In this document: positions 24,505 to 37,787 of the stretch, one piece after another
Position numbering within the stretch: the first letter of the stretch is position 1
Layout: every line of letters starts with the position of its first letter
Assembly (NCBI RefSeq): GCF_040054535.1
Contig: NC_090792.1
Span: 4,451,001-4,515,000, forward strand
DNA: 64,000 nucleotides
Direction of reading: 5' to 3'
Source of the DNA: Antennarius striatus
Taxonomy: Eukaryota > Chordata > Actinopteri > Lophiiformes > Antennariidae
Made by a program: the position numbers and the translations under genes
The notes under the pieces: generated by a model
Told to the model about the DNA's origin: nothing
Databases searched by the model: none
Seen by the model: the letters and a program-made list of their open reading frames with translations, nothing else

Positions 24505-25120
24505 TACATCCCGCAAAGCAGTGATGTAATGTAATGGTCCGTCTGTCCGTCGGTCCATCCGTCCACCAAATATCTTCACAAACGTTGCAGATAGAAAGGT
24601 GAAACAAAAAGCACATTACTCGAGCAGCAAAGGGGATGAAAATGAGACGATGACCTTGACCTTGAGAAAACTAGGTCAGGGTCAAATTTCAACTTTTGTA
24701 CACTCGGGAACCGGATAACATAGAAAGACAAGGGAAAAGGTCAGTGTGAGTAAGATCGTAGATCAAAGCACTAGCTTTATAACTATAGCTTTGATCTATG
24801 GAGATATTTTCTATCCTGAGATATTTTTGCACATATCTCAGAAACCGGATAAGATAGGAAGACGGAACAAAAGGCGTTATATTCAGGGAGGCAAGGGGAT
24901 GAAAATTAGATCACATACTTGACCTTGAAGAACTAGGTCAAGGTCACATTTTCACTTTTATACCTTTTTAGGTACACGTCTCTGAAACCTCATGACAAAT
25001 TGAATGCACCAGTTGCATGTTGGATCATGGGTCTTTTATTATTTATTATAAATTTTGAATTCAGGGGTGTCGCGGGATGTTGCAGTCTCTCTGACTGCCT
25101 TGTTTTACTTTTGAATTGGA
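24505..25120 (+). repeat. Dispersed repeat M1, copy 3 (longest)
   Basis: It starts with the stem-loop end (ACATCCCGCAAAGCAGTGATG) and finishes with GTCGCGGGATGTTGCAGTC and CTGACTGCCTTG. Two internal blocks are repeated in direct order, each holding TGACCTTG...AAAACTAGGTCA-type motifs (24650-24680 and 24920-24945). This is the best reference copy for the family. It lies upstream of the HIPK-like gene. Confidence 0.75.
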
Positions 25121-25226
25121 TTTTTGATGTTAAAATCAATTAATTATAATGTTTGACTTTCTGCCTTGTGTTTGTTCTCTTTGATCCTGAACTACTTTTA
25201 CATTTGTCAAAAGACATGAGGATCAT

Positions 25227-25860
25227 CACTGACAGTAGAGGCAGCACTTCTGACATTTGAACCTACCAGAGAACTCTTGGCCAGGTTCCCTTGAAATTAC
25301 CGGACATTCATTCATAACAGCTTGGTAATCATGCAGACTGCAACACATATGACAATCAGTTAGAGTCATGCAATCCATTGATGAGTGCATCCAAAAATAT
25401 GTCATGTCTTTGAGCAGACATCCACACTCACTAGAATTGGTTGTCAAAGTGATGGATCAGGTGGTCCATTTTAATGAATGGATGGTGCAGCATTTGATAG
25501 GCAGTGATTGTTTGATTGTTATCATCACCAGTTTCAAGAGGTCCACAAAAGTTTATGCATCCTCAAATCCAGCTTATATCTAGAATGAAAGGGTCTGCTT
25601 GTTGTGTTGTTGATGACCCTCTGTCTCAGGGACTAATGAATCGCACACAGTCTGCTTCTTACTCACAAAGGTTTTGTAGTCAAAGGATCAAAGCAACCAT
25701 CAAAAGTGGATGTGGCACGATCAAAGGAAAAGTTACCATCTTTAATTCTTGGCTCCATTGGCCCAGTAGATCTTTGAACTCCATGCACCTATTGGCTCTC
25801 AGAGCTCCATCCATTCATTGTCTTGTAGACAAGAACACCAACTCAATTTGAGTACTGGTA
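25227..25860 (-). pseudogene. Degenerate second copy of the HIPK-like kinase gene
   Basis: This region matches the 3' half of the neighbouring HIPK-like gene. At 25266-25338 the frame reads A-V-M-N-E-C-P-V-I-S with an intact donor-like end, matching the exon at 22067-22000. At 25430-25580 a FEDA-x-TFVDL segment and a MLHHPFIKMDHL segment match the exon at 22324-22155. In the first segment a TAA replaces the lysine codon, and a frameshift separates it from the second. An HNK-containing segment near 25590-25620 and an LLGQ-like segment near 25770-25790 match earlier exons, here apparently without introns between them. The N-lobe and catalytic loop were not found. It is most likely a tandem duplicate that has decayed. 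Confidence 0.75.
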
Positions 25861-26274
25861 GATACAAACTAGAAACAAGTCAAATTTACTACCAGTGCAG
25901 GGAGATAATTTCACTTGCGAAGATTTCTTGAAATAAAACAAAATATCTAGACTATGTACATGTATAACCATACGCTATAAATAAGCTGTACATAGATATA
26001 CTGTGATTGAATTCTGGCTTGTGCATGTGGTATAGCATATGTCTCAATGTATTTAGCACCATATTAACATATTATACATGGTCGCAATCCCTTTTTCCTA
26101 CCAGATATACGACATCGATGTTGCCTTGAAGAAAAACAGAGTCTTGTATTTTTACTACCACATCAGACGCAGGTATGCTTTGTATCTTGTATAGGGTCAT
26201 CGGTCCGCTGGATGGAAGACAACAGCTTTATCTGAGTTATCTAGTATTGGAAGTCAAAAAAATTGATATACCAA
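25861..26274. other. No gene clearly seen; one weak candidate first exon
   Basis: On the minus strand, 26200-26102 is an ATG-started 33-codon open frame ending exactly at a GTAGGA donor. It could be a 5' exon of the kinase family copies, but its phase (0) does not fit the first recognised exon directly. Nothing else is supported. Confidence 0.2.
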
Positions 26275-27418
26275 TTTTTTATGACTGTACTACGGAAACA
26301 GGATGAAGTGAGGAGGGCATTGAAGAGGATGAAGAATGGAAAGGCACTCAGTCCTGATGATATACCTGTGGAAGTATGGAAGTGTCTAGGAGAGGTGGCA
26401 GTAGAGTTTCTGACTGCCTTGCCCAACAGGATCGTAGATAGTGAGAAGATTCGTGAGGAATGGAGAAGTGTGCTGGTGCCCGTTTTTACGAACAAGGGAG
26501 ATGTGCAGAGTTGTGACAACTACAGAGGAATAAAGCTGATGAGCCATACAGTGGTTATGGGAAAGAGTAGTGGAAGCTAGACTAAAGGAAGAAGTGACAA
26601 TTTGTGAGCAGTAGTATGGTTTCATGCCAAAAAAGAGTACTACAGATGCAGTATTTGCTTTGAGGGTGTTGATAGAGAAGTACATAGAAGGCCAAACGGA
26701 GCTGCATTGTGTTTTTGTAGATCTGGAGAAAGCTTATGACAGGGTTCCCAGAGAGGAACTGTGGTATTATATGAGGAAGTCTGGAGTGTCAGAGAAGTAT
26801 GTTAGAGCAGTGCAGGACATGTATGAGGACTGTAAGACAGTGGTGAGGTGTGCTGTAGGTGTGACAGAGGAGTTCAAGGTGGAGGTGGGACTGCATCAGG
26901 GATCAGCTCTGAGCCCCTTCTTGTTGCTATGGTGATGGACAGGCTGACAGACGAGGTTAGACAGGAATCTCCATGGACTACGATGTTTGCAGATGACATT
27001 GTGATCTGCAGTGAGAGCAGGGAACAGGTGGAGGAGAAGCTAGAGAGGTGGAGGTTTGTCCTGGAAAGGAGAGGAATGAACGTTAGCCGCAGTAAGACAG
27101 CTTACATGTGTGTGAATGAGAGGGACCCAAGTGGAAGAGTGAGGTTACAGGGAAAACAGATCAAGAAGGTGGAGGATTTTAAGTACTTGGGGTCAACAGT
27201 CCAGAGCAATGGAGAGTGTGGAAAAGAGGTGAAGAAGCGTGTACAGGCAGGATGGAACGGGTGGTGGAAAGTGTCAGGTGTGATGTGTGATAGAAGAGTT
27301 TCAGCTAAAATGAAAGCAAAGGTGTACAAAACTGTGGTGAGACCAGCGATGTTGTTTGGTCTAGAGACAGTGTCAGTGAGGAAAAGACAGGAGACAGAGA
27401 AAACCCGAAATGAAAAGA
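26275..27418 (+). mobile_element. RTE-type non-LTR retrotransposon, reverse transcriptase part, 5' and 3' truncated
   Basis: The frames join across two shifts (near 26580-26620 and 26930). The order is an EVRRALKRMKNGKA block, a DNYRGIKLMSHT block, '[20 protein letters not shown]', '[10 protein letters not shown]', then F-A-D-D (the active site) and 'KVEDFKYLGSTVQSNGECGK'. This is the RTE-type reverse transcriptase abundant in fish. It is pseudogenic, and the copy stops abruptly at about 27418 within the region that follows 'FGLETVS'. The better-preserved 3' end of the same family is at 39085-39899. Confidence 0.9.
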
Positions 27419-27427
27419 AGAAGAAGA

Positions 27428-27605
27428 TCCTAATCTTACTCGCATCACACTCAGCTGCAAACCGTCTCAGTGCATGCTGAAGGTCCAGGTTTGATAGGGC
27501 CAACAGGACAGCATTGTCTGCAAAAAGCAGAGATAAAATGTTTTGGTCCCCAAACCGGACTCCCTCCGGATCCTTTCTGCACCTACAAATTCTGCCCATA
27601 AAAAT
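27428..27605 (-). mobile_element. LINE fragment (same family as 17057-18240)
   Basis: The minus-strand frame reads 'KDPEGVRFGDQNILSLLFAD', then 'LDLQHALRRFAAECDASKIRI'. This is clearly the palm region also present at 17800-17950, here with N instead of D at the second catalytic aspartate. It abuts the RTE copy in opposite orientation. Confidence 0.75.
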
Positions 27606-28370
27606 AAAACAAAATTCTGTCCATTGTTTGTTTCTGTTGTAGAAAACTCCATGCAATAAAGGCCCTTCACTGGTCAGCCATAGTAGACCACTAGCTGACC
27701 ATAGTAGATCAGAGGACGGCAAGTGCAGGGCTGAAAACCCATGTGCAATATATCACTATGCACAGGCTACCATTGATCTAATACCACAGGGGATGCCAAT
27801 GATACAAGGAAGGACAGAAAATATTTGGAAGGACCAGACCATGTCTAATCCAGGGTATACTCTGGGTGTTTAGGACCTGTGTTTGTGGAATAAACACCTT
27901 TTGATTTGGGGTAGTACGGCTTTTGTTCGTTTTTGAACCAAGAACATCTCAAACAACCTATTGGATCAATTGACATAACTTGTTGAAATACAGATACAGC
28001 CTATTAGATTTATTATAACGTCCCTAGTGGACTATTTACATTTTTTATTGGATTATTTATATTCTATTACTGGAATTAAAATTATTTTTAGAAATTGGAT
28101 TCATCACAACAAATAATTTTTCATCATTATTTTTCACACATGACCAGATCAAGAACTAGATTTGCCAGTAGGATCAAAAGGTTTTTAATTCATTGGTCAC
28201 CTGCCAACCCATATGTTTATTTTTTACCAGCAATATTCAATTGTCTTCTGTTAAAAAAAAAACAAAAAACAAGCCCACATTTTTCAAAATAGAAAGGAAA
28301 ATTTTATATTTAAGAAGGGAGCTGTAATACTACAGGGTTTTTCTGTGATTCAACTTTTAGATTATCTGAA
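27606..28370. other. No gene seen
   Basis: AT-rich sequence with no supported feature. Confidence 0.55.
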
Positions 28371-28672
28371 GAAGATCAACTTTATTAATCCCCTTAACGG
28401 GGAAATTACTCTTTTAACTCTATACATGACTTTTTTGCTTTAGATACAGGATATATTTGAGCAGGCCCCTGAAACACACAACGGGCCCGCAAGCATGCAG
28501 TTAGAAAACACAACACAACAGTACATGGGGAGGCAGAGTGAAGGGCAGCCACTTCTGGTAGCGCCCCAACTGAGCAACTTGCTCAAGGGCGCCTCGGCAG
28601 TGGCCAGTCTGGGCAATGTGTGGTTGGAAGACGTCCACTCTGTCGCTGAGCCACTACCACCCTGCAATGGCT
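28371..28672 (-). repeat. tRNA-derived SINE-A copy
   Basis: Read on the minus strand it starts 'AGGGTGGTAGTGGCTCAGCG', with the body blocks of the 1664-2096 copy and the tail 'CCCCGTTAAGGGGATTAATA' plus AAGTTGATC. Part of the B-box region is deleted. Confidence 0.75.
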
Positions 28673-30170
<1,498 letters not shown>

Positions 30171-33100
30171 GCTTAAAGTTCTTGAAGGGGAAGAATATTC
30201 CCATATATGAATGTAAAAATCAATAAGTAATCCTAATTTATTACATATAATATTTAAAAAAAAATAATGAACCTGCTTCAATCGGTGGGCTAGTTGTTTA
30301 AATGAGAGGGCTATGCTGAAATGGAACTTAAAGAGCAGGGTTTAAAAAAAAAATTAAAAAAAATTTGCATATTATATTTACAGACTCATTTGGTACACAT
30401 TTGACAATAGTAGAGGTATTACAGAGAGTTAAAGTAAGAACTAATCGATAATTTCTGTTCTCATAAGAGTGCAGATGCGTCTCTGCTAGATGTCTGTGTA
30501 GCTTCCTTTTTTATTGTTAATAACCTTGGCTTATTTCTGCCAGGAGCTGCAGAAACTGGATTCTGGATAGTAATAATGCATTGGGACGGCAATTAAGAAA
30601 AACACAGATGACCACCACCAGAGTTTAACTATTTTAATTACAGCATGACCTCTAAACAGCATGAAACCTGTGCTGTATCAGATAAGGGAAGCCTTTGAGT
30701 AGTTCAAGGACATTATAATAAAATCTGTTAATTTCATTGGTTGTGAGCGCTTGACTGATCTGAATAACATGCACAACTTGAAAAGAAGATGTTTGTTACA
30801 TATGAGGATCTGAGACTGCACAGACTTTTGTACCAAGGATTGTATTAAATGCAGCAAAACCCATCAAGAACATGGCTAACACTCAGCTTGGGTCTCTGAA
30901 TTAAACTGAATGAGCTGCAGAGGATCCCAAACCCTCTCCCCAATGAAACATCTTCTCATTAGAGAGTGACTGCTAGACCAGACACTGAACTCTATCCAGG
31001 GCTAAGTCATCCACCACATTAAGAATTGAGAAATCTAACAAACCATCAATGCTCACTCCATTGCTTGAAACACTGTAAAACAGTTGTTGAACACAGTGAA
31101 ACTAATCGTGTTATTAAAATTAAGGCTCCGCACAATCTTAAATACACATAGCCCTAAAATCGCTATAATTTCACCCATAATTCACCAATAATAAATTTTC
31201 CTTTTGCCTTCCCTGTTTTCATGCATCTCAGCTTTTATTTTTTTATTTTTTATGTTGTTAACTTTTTATTTTTCTTTTATCTGCTCTGTTATTTTTTTGC
31301 TCCTAATTTTAATGTAAAGCATTTTGAGCTACATTTCTTGTATGAGCAGCTGCTATGCAAGAAATTATCATAATCTAGTCATTGTTATTATTTCTATTAT
31401 CATTCGGGCCGAACACCAAGAAATTACTTTCCACAAAGTATCACCTTATTCAGGTTGGACTTACTCAAAAGCTCATCAAACTTTGCACAAAGATTCTTAG
31501 TTATTTTAACTTAATTTATGTGGTGCCACACTTGGAATTTTGACAAACTACTTCCAGATATTTAACTTTGAAATGTGTCAGTATTACATTACCCAATGAG
31601 GAGAAATAGTGATCCAGCACTTTCCTCATACAATGTGAGCGTTTCGATGCATAAAATTTTTGTCACCATGAAACAGGAAGTTGTCAAAACTGCACTATAT
31701 GCCTGAAATTTTACCAAACCAACCTAAAAATATCCACTTGATAAAATGTGGTTATGGACATTTAGTGTCAACAGGAGTCATCGCAATTTATATAATGATC
31801 CATGATTACTAGCTGATATACTGCACTTAAATTCACTGAGGACAACTAAAACAAGTTGGTGACATATTGTTGTGTCCCGCTCTGAACACACAGAAGTCAT
31901 GGTAACACTTAGTGGAAGGAGGCAAGTATTACACTTCACATTTGTGTTGCATACTGTATATCAAGCCAGCATCCTCAAAGACCTAAATTTTGGATTTGAT
32001 AATGCTTCATTTTAAATACTGTGAGTTTCCTTGTTATTAAAGCTTAGTAACCATCTTATATTTTCCATCAAACAGGAAATTGGTGGTGGGAGACTCGAGG
32101 AGCTCAGATGCTCATCAAAATTTATACCATCATCAAAGGTTGTAGTCCTCACAATCTCATGTGAGTCACAGGCTTTGTTGTGGCAAACTGGCCCCACAGG
32201 ACCACCAGGTGTATTTCAAATACATAGCTCTGATTCTGCTTTTTTACTTAGAGGTGTGCAACTTTTTCATATCAAGATATACAAAAAAAAACCCTTGTGA
32301 AACCATGATCTAAACACAAAAGGGAGTCCACCACAAATTTTTTCTGCTTTTTTCTGATTTTCAGGTGCTATATTTTAGTCATCATTATGACTGTTCATAA
32401 ACCAAGTTTAAGTGAAACATTTTTTATTTTTTTCAAAAATATTTCAATAAAAATCTGATTACATATGTAATAATTTGTCAAATATCAACGCTGACACAAT
32501 ATTTCTAAAATAAAACTAACTGTTCACTTAAATGTTGTGTTTTAAAGTTGTATTTACCAGACTGTGTAGAGAGCCATCATAAAACTTGAGAACCATTACG
32601 GGTTACAGGCAACATGGATGCAGATAGAGAAACAGATGGTCTCAAAGTAAATCTAGTCTGCATGTGGTCCAAGTGGCACACATGGGAATTATCTTTCAGT
32701 TTTATTTGTTTGTAATTAGTGTTTAGATTTTTACATGGACAATGCACTTCTTTACAACTAGGTGCTCACGTTTGATATTTAGATGATACAGGTTTCCTGC
32801 CTGTCGCACTGGAGGAGGTGCGACAAGCAGGAAACACAGATGAGGAAAAGGAAACACAGATGTATATTTCACTTTCTGTTTTTGTTCCCTGTAGTTTCCA
32901 GGGTGTAGAAAAAGAAAACAAAGATTGATAATTAAAGCAAATTTTAAAAGACATCATAATAATATTTGTCCACTACATCACTGGACCGGTACAGTTACTA
33001 ACACTTGCAAGTGATTTTGTTTGATCAACTTAAATTTGGTCGATTATATCAAGTTTAGTGATGAGAAGTTATCAAAGGTTTTCAGCTGTGTGGTATTTCT

Positions 33101-33360
33101 ACACATTCCACAGAAAACTGCATTTATTTGTTTTACGCCATGTCATTCCAAAACAACATCAGAATAGCTCCAAGACCGCCATGATATTTTAGTTTGATTA
33201 TCAGCTGCTGGTGAACCAAGATGAGCTGAGTGATACAGGATCTCCCCTATCAGCAGTCCATTTGGATCCAAATTGCATGTTAACTAAGACTCCCACCATG
33301 GAAACCTTCATTTGCTTATGGCAATAATAGTCACAGAGCTAGCTGCTGAAGCAGGAAGTA
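30171..33360. other. Long gene-poor stretch, no gene seen
   Basis: More than 3 kb of AT-rich sequence with no frame over about 90 codons, no convincing acceptor/donor pairs around coding-like sequence and no recognised element. Old decayed repeats cannot be excluded. Confidence 0.55.
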
Positions 33361-33467
33361 TGTTTCAAGTTTCAAGTTTATTTATTTTTATATAGCCCAG
33401 ATTCACAAACAATGTCTCAAAGGGCTGTGAGGAGTGACAAATAGAAGTTGCTTTATATGAACATTGT
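33361..33467 (+). repeat. Short dispersed repeat piece
   Basis: TTTCAAGTTTATTTATTTTT followed by TATATAGCCCAGATTCAC resembles the 'CTTTATTTATATAGC' edge at 8985-9005. Confidence 0.4.
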
Positions 33468-33575
33468 TATACCCCATGAAGCGGTGATGTAATTGTTGTC
33501 AGTGCTTGTGTGTTTGTCTGTTCATCTGTCTGTCCATTCGTCCACCATGTACTGTCGCAACCGTTTTATATACAG
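33468..33575 (+). repeat. Dispersed repeat M1, fragment (stem-loop end)
   Basis: 'GAAGCGGTGATGTAATTG' followed by the GTGTTTGTCTGTTCATCTGTC and 'CGTCCACCATGTACTGTCGC' region matches 24530-24590. Confidence 0.65.
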
Positions 33576-33597
33576 TATACTGTGTACATATACAGTA

Positions 33598-33598
<1 letters not shown>

Positions 33599-33662
<64 letters not shown>

Positions 33663-33682
33663 GCGTGTGCGTGTGTGTGTGT
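33599..33682. repeat. (GT)n microsatellite
   Basis: About 40 GT units with GC interruptions near the right end. It begins where the M1 fragment ends. Confidence 0.96.
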
Positions 33683-34075
33683 AGTGTTCTATCAAAAAGC
33701 AATACATAGAGGATTTCTCTGAGGGAGTAAAGCAAAAGGACAAAGACAATATCCCCCGTGCCATTATTAATGATAAACTCGTTTCGACATCAGCATTCTT
33801 TAATCAACATGAGGAATTTTGTATTAATTCCGTCTTTTAGTAGAATTCATAAATGTTCATAATCATGTTCATCAGGATTGGATTCAGCCCTGGTAGCTTA
33901 ACCTATCAGATGTCATCACCTGTTAGCCTTACATGAAATGAAATTAAATTAAATTAAATACACTTCAGTGTAGGGAAATTATATACTGTATATATAATTA
34001 TGTATTGGATTAACGTCAATACATAATTATATATGTATTTTTTAGTATATCTTGATACATTAATATATATGTGCA
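33683..34075. other. No gene seen
   Basis: AT-rich sequence with a short ATTAA run. No exon was found. Confidence 0.55.
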
Positions 34076-34350
34076 TACAGGCCCCTGAAACAAACAAACA
34101 CACATTGTGTATACTTTGTAGGCATGCAAAGTATACACAATGGGAGGCAGAGTGACGGGCAGCTCCATCATGGTGTGTCCAAAATGAGCAGCTTGTAGGG
34201 GGGGATGGAGTGCTCAAGGACACCTTTGCAGTGCTCAGGAGGTGAACTGACACCTCCTAATGCCAGTTCACACTCCAGATGTTTTGGCTCACATTGGTCT
34301 TGAACCGGCGACTTCCGATTTAGTGGACTGAGCAACTGTGGCTCCTGCAT
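34076..34350 (-). repeat. tRNA-derived SINE-A copy
   Basis: Read on the minus strand it has GAGCCACAGTTGCTCAGTCC, then GGTTCAAGACC (B-box-like), then the shared body to CAGGGGCCTG. Confidence 0.7.
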
Positions 34351-34494
34351 CATATTTCTATATTATATTTCCTGCACTTAAATGTCCTGACTCAGAAGCA
34401 GCATTTATCATTCTGTCTTGTCTGCAACACAGACTGTATGCTGATAGTGGTATGTCTCAGGATAGTAAGGTGAGACGATGCTGCTCTGTGATCA

Positions 34495-37290
34495 GGTCAT
34501 CATCATCATCGGCGATCACTCGGGGTCGAGTACGATGGTCCTCCTGGTTGGTCCTTGTTGTGGGTCCTCAGATGACTGTGAAGTCCAACTTTTGGGCAAT
34601 GTGAGCATGGGTATGAGGTGCTGGGAGTGGAATGCGGAATGGCCGCTCCGATGATGGTTGCTGCTCTCTCCTTTTGTTGCTGCCTCTTGACCAGGCGGAG
34701 ATTACGTTTGTGGAAAATGCTCCCTCGTGTATACATTTCCTCCATGTGCTTCTTTTTCTAGCCTGGTCTTCCCAGCCTATGCTGTGTATGTTGAACTGCT
34801 TGAGGCTGATCCTAATGTTGTCCTTGAAACGCTTTTTCTGACCTCTAGGGGCTCTCCGACCAGTCGCCAGCTCTGAGTAGAGGACCTGCTTGGGAAGGCA
34901 AGTGTCTGGCATTCGCACAACGTGGCCGATCCATCTGAGTTGGTGCTTACAGATGGTTGTGCCAATGCTGTCTATGTCTGCCTCCTCAAGCACACTCACA
35001 TTTGTGTGCCTCTCCTTCTAATCGATGTGCAAGATTTTGCGGAGGCACCTCTGGTGGTAGGACTCAAGGACTCTTATGGGTCTGCTGTAGGTGGTCCATG
35101 TCTCTGCACCATATAAGAATGTGGGCAGGACAAGTGCCTTGTAGACAAGGAGCTGTCTTAGCCATCAGGTCAGAGTTTTCAAAGTCTCTTCTGCAAAGCT
35201 TTGCAAAAGCCCCACCTGCACAGCAGATGCGATGATGTACATCGCAGTCAATGTCTGCCCTTGAGGAGAGATGGCAACCCAAGTAGGGGAACTGGTCCAA
35301 GTTTTGAAGGACTGCATTGTCGATCATTATTGCTGGTTGGATTATGGAGGAGTCTGGTGGAGGTTGATGGAGATACTTGGTCTTTTTCACATTCATGGCC
35401 AATCCCAGGAGTTTGTATGCTCCAGCAAAAGCATCAAGTATGCTCTGAAGATCTTCCACTGTGTGGGCGACAATGGCATTGTCATCTGCGTATTGCAGTT
35501 CCACGATGGACGTGCGGGAGATCTTAGACTTTGCCTTAAAATGGTTAAGGTTTGCCATCAGTTCTGTAATTGATCTGAACACTGGGGGGTAGGCTGTGAC
35601 CAATTAGGTGGATAATAGCTGCAATAAAGACTGCAAACAGAGTGTGGGCAATAATGCATCCTTGTTTGACGCCAGTCTCTACCTTGAAAGGCTCAGTCTC
35701 ACTGCCAATGCAGAGGACTGTTGCTGACATGTGTCATGTAAGAGCGCAGGATCCTGATGTACTTTTCTGGACATCCACATTTTGAAAGGATTTTCCAGAG
35801 GGATTCACGGTTCACCAAGTCAAAAGCCTTCATTAGGTCAATGAATGCCTTGTTCCTTGCATTTTTCTTGTATCTGTCAGGCAGTGAAGATCATGTCAGC
35901 TGTACCACGGGCAGGACGAAAGCCACACTGGGATTCAGGGAGGATTTCTTTGGATGTTGAATGGAGTCTCTTGAACAGAATGCGAGCAATGATCTTACCA
36001 GTTGTGGAGAGTAGTGAGATGCCCCTGTAGTTCCCACAGTCTGCCTTGTCACCCTTTTTAAACAGGATGACAATTGGTGCGTCTCTGAGGTCTGCAGGTA
36101 TTGCCTCATCGTATCAGGGCCGGCAGCTTTGTTGTTCCGCAGCTGCGCGATGGCACCTTGAATCTCCAACAATCCTGGCACATCACCCATGCTCTCCTTC
36201 GTGGGACACTGTGGGATTCTGTCAAGGATGTCCTTATCAACCGTTGTTCTCTGGTTTAAGAGCTCCTCAAAATGTTCTTTCCAGCGGTTCTTGATCTCAT
36301 CATCTGTCTTCATGATGTTTTGCCTGTCCTTGGACCAGAGGGGGCTTGATATGCGCTGACTGGGTCATTATACAGCTTTAGTCGCATTGAAGAAGCTCCT
36401 TGTATCCCCAGCATCTGCAAGCTCTTGAATATCACTGGCTTTCTCTGTCCACCATTAGTTTTTAAGCTCCCTGACCCGGAGTTGGATTTGGCTCTAGAAT
36501 GCGCCTCCCTCTTGGTTTGGCATGAAGTGTCCCTCTGCCAGGCCCAGAAAGCCTGCCGCTTTTGGGAGATTAGTTGTTCAATCTCCTCATCATTATCGTC
36601 AAACCAGTCCTGATTTCTTTTGGTTTTTAAACCAAGGACTTCTCGGCCAGTGTCCAGAATGGTGGTCTTCAGTGAATTCCAGTGTGCTTCGATATCGTCA
36701 GGATACTCAATTGGCAAGTTGTCATCTATTGCAGCTTGGAGGAGCTCCTGTGTCTCAGGCTTTTCCAAGTTCCTGATGTTGAGGCTGGGGTGCTGTTGTT
36801 TTTTCTTCCCCCTTCTTTTGGGCATCAGTCTAATGGCCATAGTTGATCGGATGAGACGGTGGTCTGTCCAGCATCCATCAGTACAGGCCATTGCCCTTGT
36901 CAGATGTACATCACGCCTGTCCCTGTATCGGACGATGTAGTAATCAATCAGAGGCCAATGCCTGGAGGTTTTGAATTTGTTTTTCTGTCTGAAGAGGGTG
37001 TTGGTGATAGTTAGATCGTGTTCTATGCATTTGGTCAGGAGGAGAGCCCCGTTGGAGTTGATGTTCCCTACACCATCTTTCCCAATGGCGCCAGTCCACG
37101 TTCTGTGATCCCTACCAACTATGGCATTGAAGTCCCCCAGAAGGATGATTTTGTCTTCTTTGGGGATGCCTGACAGGATGTTATCTAGACTGGCATAGAA
37201 GGCTTCCTTGATGTCATCTTGTGAGTCCATTGTGGGAGCATATGCACTCACAACGATAGCCATCCAGCTGTTGGCCATAACATTGTTAAG
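34495..37290 (-). mobile_element. Long non-LTR retrotransposon with open endonuclease frame
   Basis: The frame at 36310-37278 is open for 322 codons. It carries an apurinic-type endonuclease core (SAYAPTMDS, LLGDFNA, then T-D-H-R-L), with the GDFN and DHR residues of that fold. After it comes an RT region with shifts: a KNRWKEHFEELLN linker (36200-36300), Y-A-D-D as the active site near 35500, and 'FPYLGCHLSSRADID'. The C-terminal block 'LRWIGHVVRMPDTCLPKQVL' lies at 34880-34940. The 3' end is a GAT-type microsatellite at 34495-34510, which fits a CR1/L2-group element. It is 5' truncated. The RT is inactivated but the endonuclease frame is intact. Confidence 0.85.
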
Positions 37291-37419
37291 AGAATACGCC
37301 TATCGTGTCTCTATGGGCCAGGAGACAGTTTGAAGAGACCATAAGCTGATATTAAATAATTATAATAAATGGCCGGTAAATGCTGTATAAGGAAATTTAG
37401 TAAAAGTATAAGCACAATA

Positions 37420-37775
37420 GGGTAGCACGGTGGCGCAGTGGTTAGCGCTGCCGCCTCACAACACGGCGGATCCGGGTTCGAGTCCTGCTCTGTGCGGAGT
37501 TCGCATGCTCTCCCCGCGTCTGCATGGATTCTCTCCGGGTTCTCCGGCTTCCTCCCACTTCCAAAAGCATGTGCTTCAGGTTGATTGGCCTTTCCAAATT
37601 GCCCATAGGATTGAGTGTGTGTGTGCATGTTTGTATGTCTTTGTGTGTGGCTCCGCAGTGCACTGGCGTCGTGCCCGGAGTGTCCCTCGCCTCACGCCCT
37701 ATGCCGCCGAGATAGGCTCCGGCTCCTCGTGACCCGCTTGCGGCAGATATAGCGGTGGTAATATAAAGATGACTG
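37420..37775 (+). repeat. Complete tRNA-derived SINE-B with target-site duplication
   Basis: It starts GGGTAGCACGGTGGCGCAGTGG with the A box, and has a B box GGTTCGAGTCC about 50 bp downstream. The body covers all blocks seen in the fragments elsewhere in the window. It is flanked by the 12-mer ATAAGCACAATA at 37408-37419 and 37776-37787. The perfect duplication and CpG retention suggest a fairly young copy. Confidence 0.9.
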
Positions 37776-37787
37776 ATAAGCACAATA

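Noticed and set aside
34501..36940. Plus-strand open frames in the 34.5-37 kb region
   Set aside because: They are antisense to the minus-strand LINE coding sequence.
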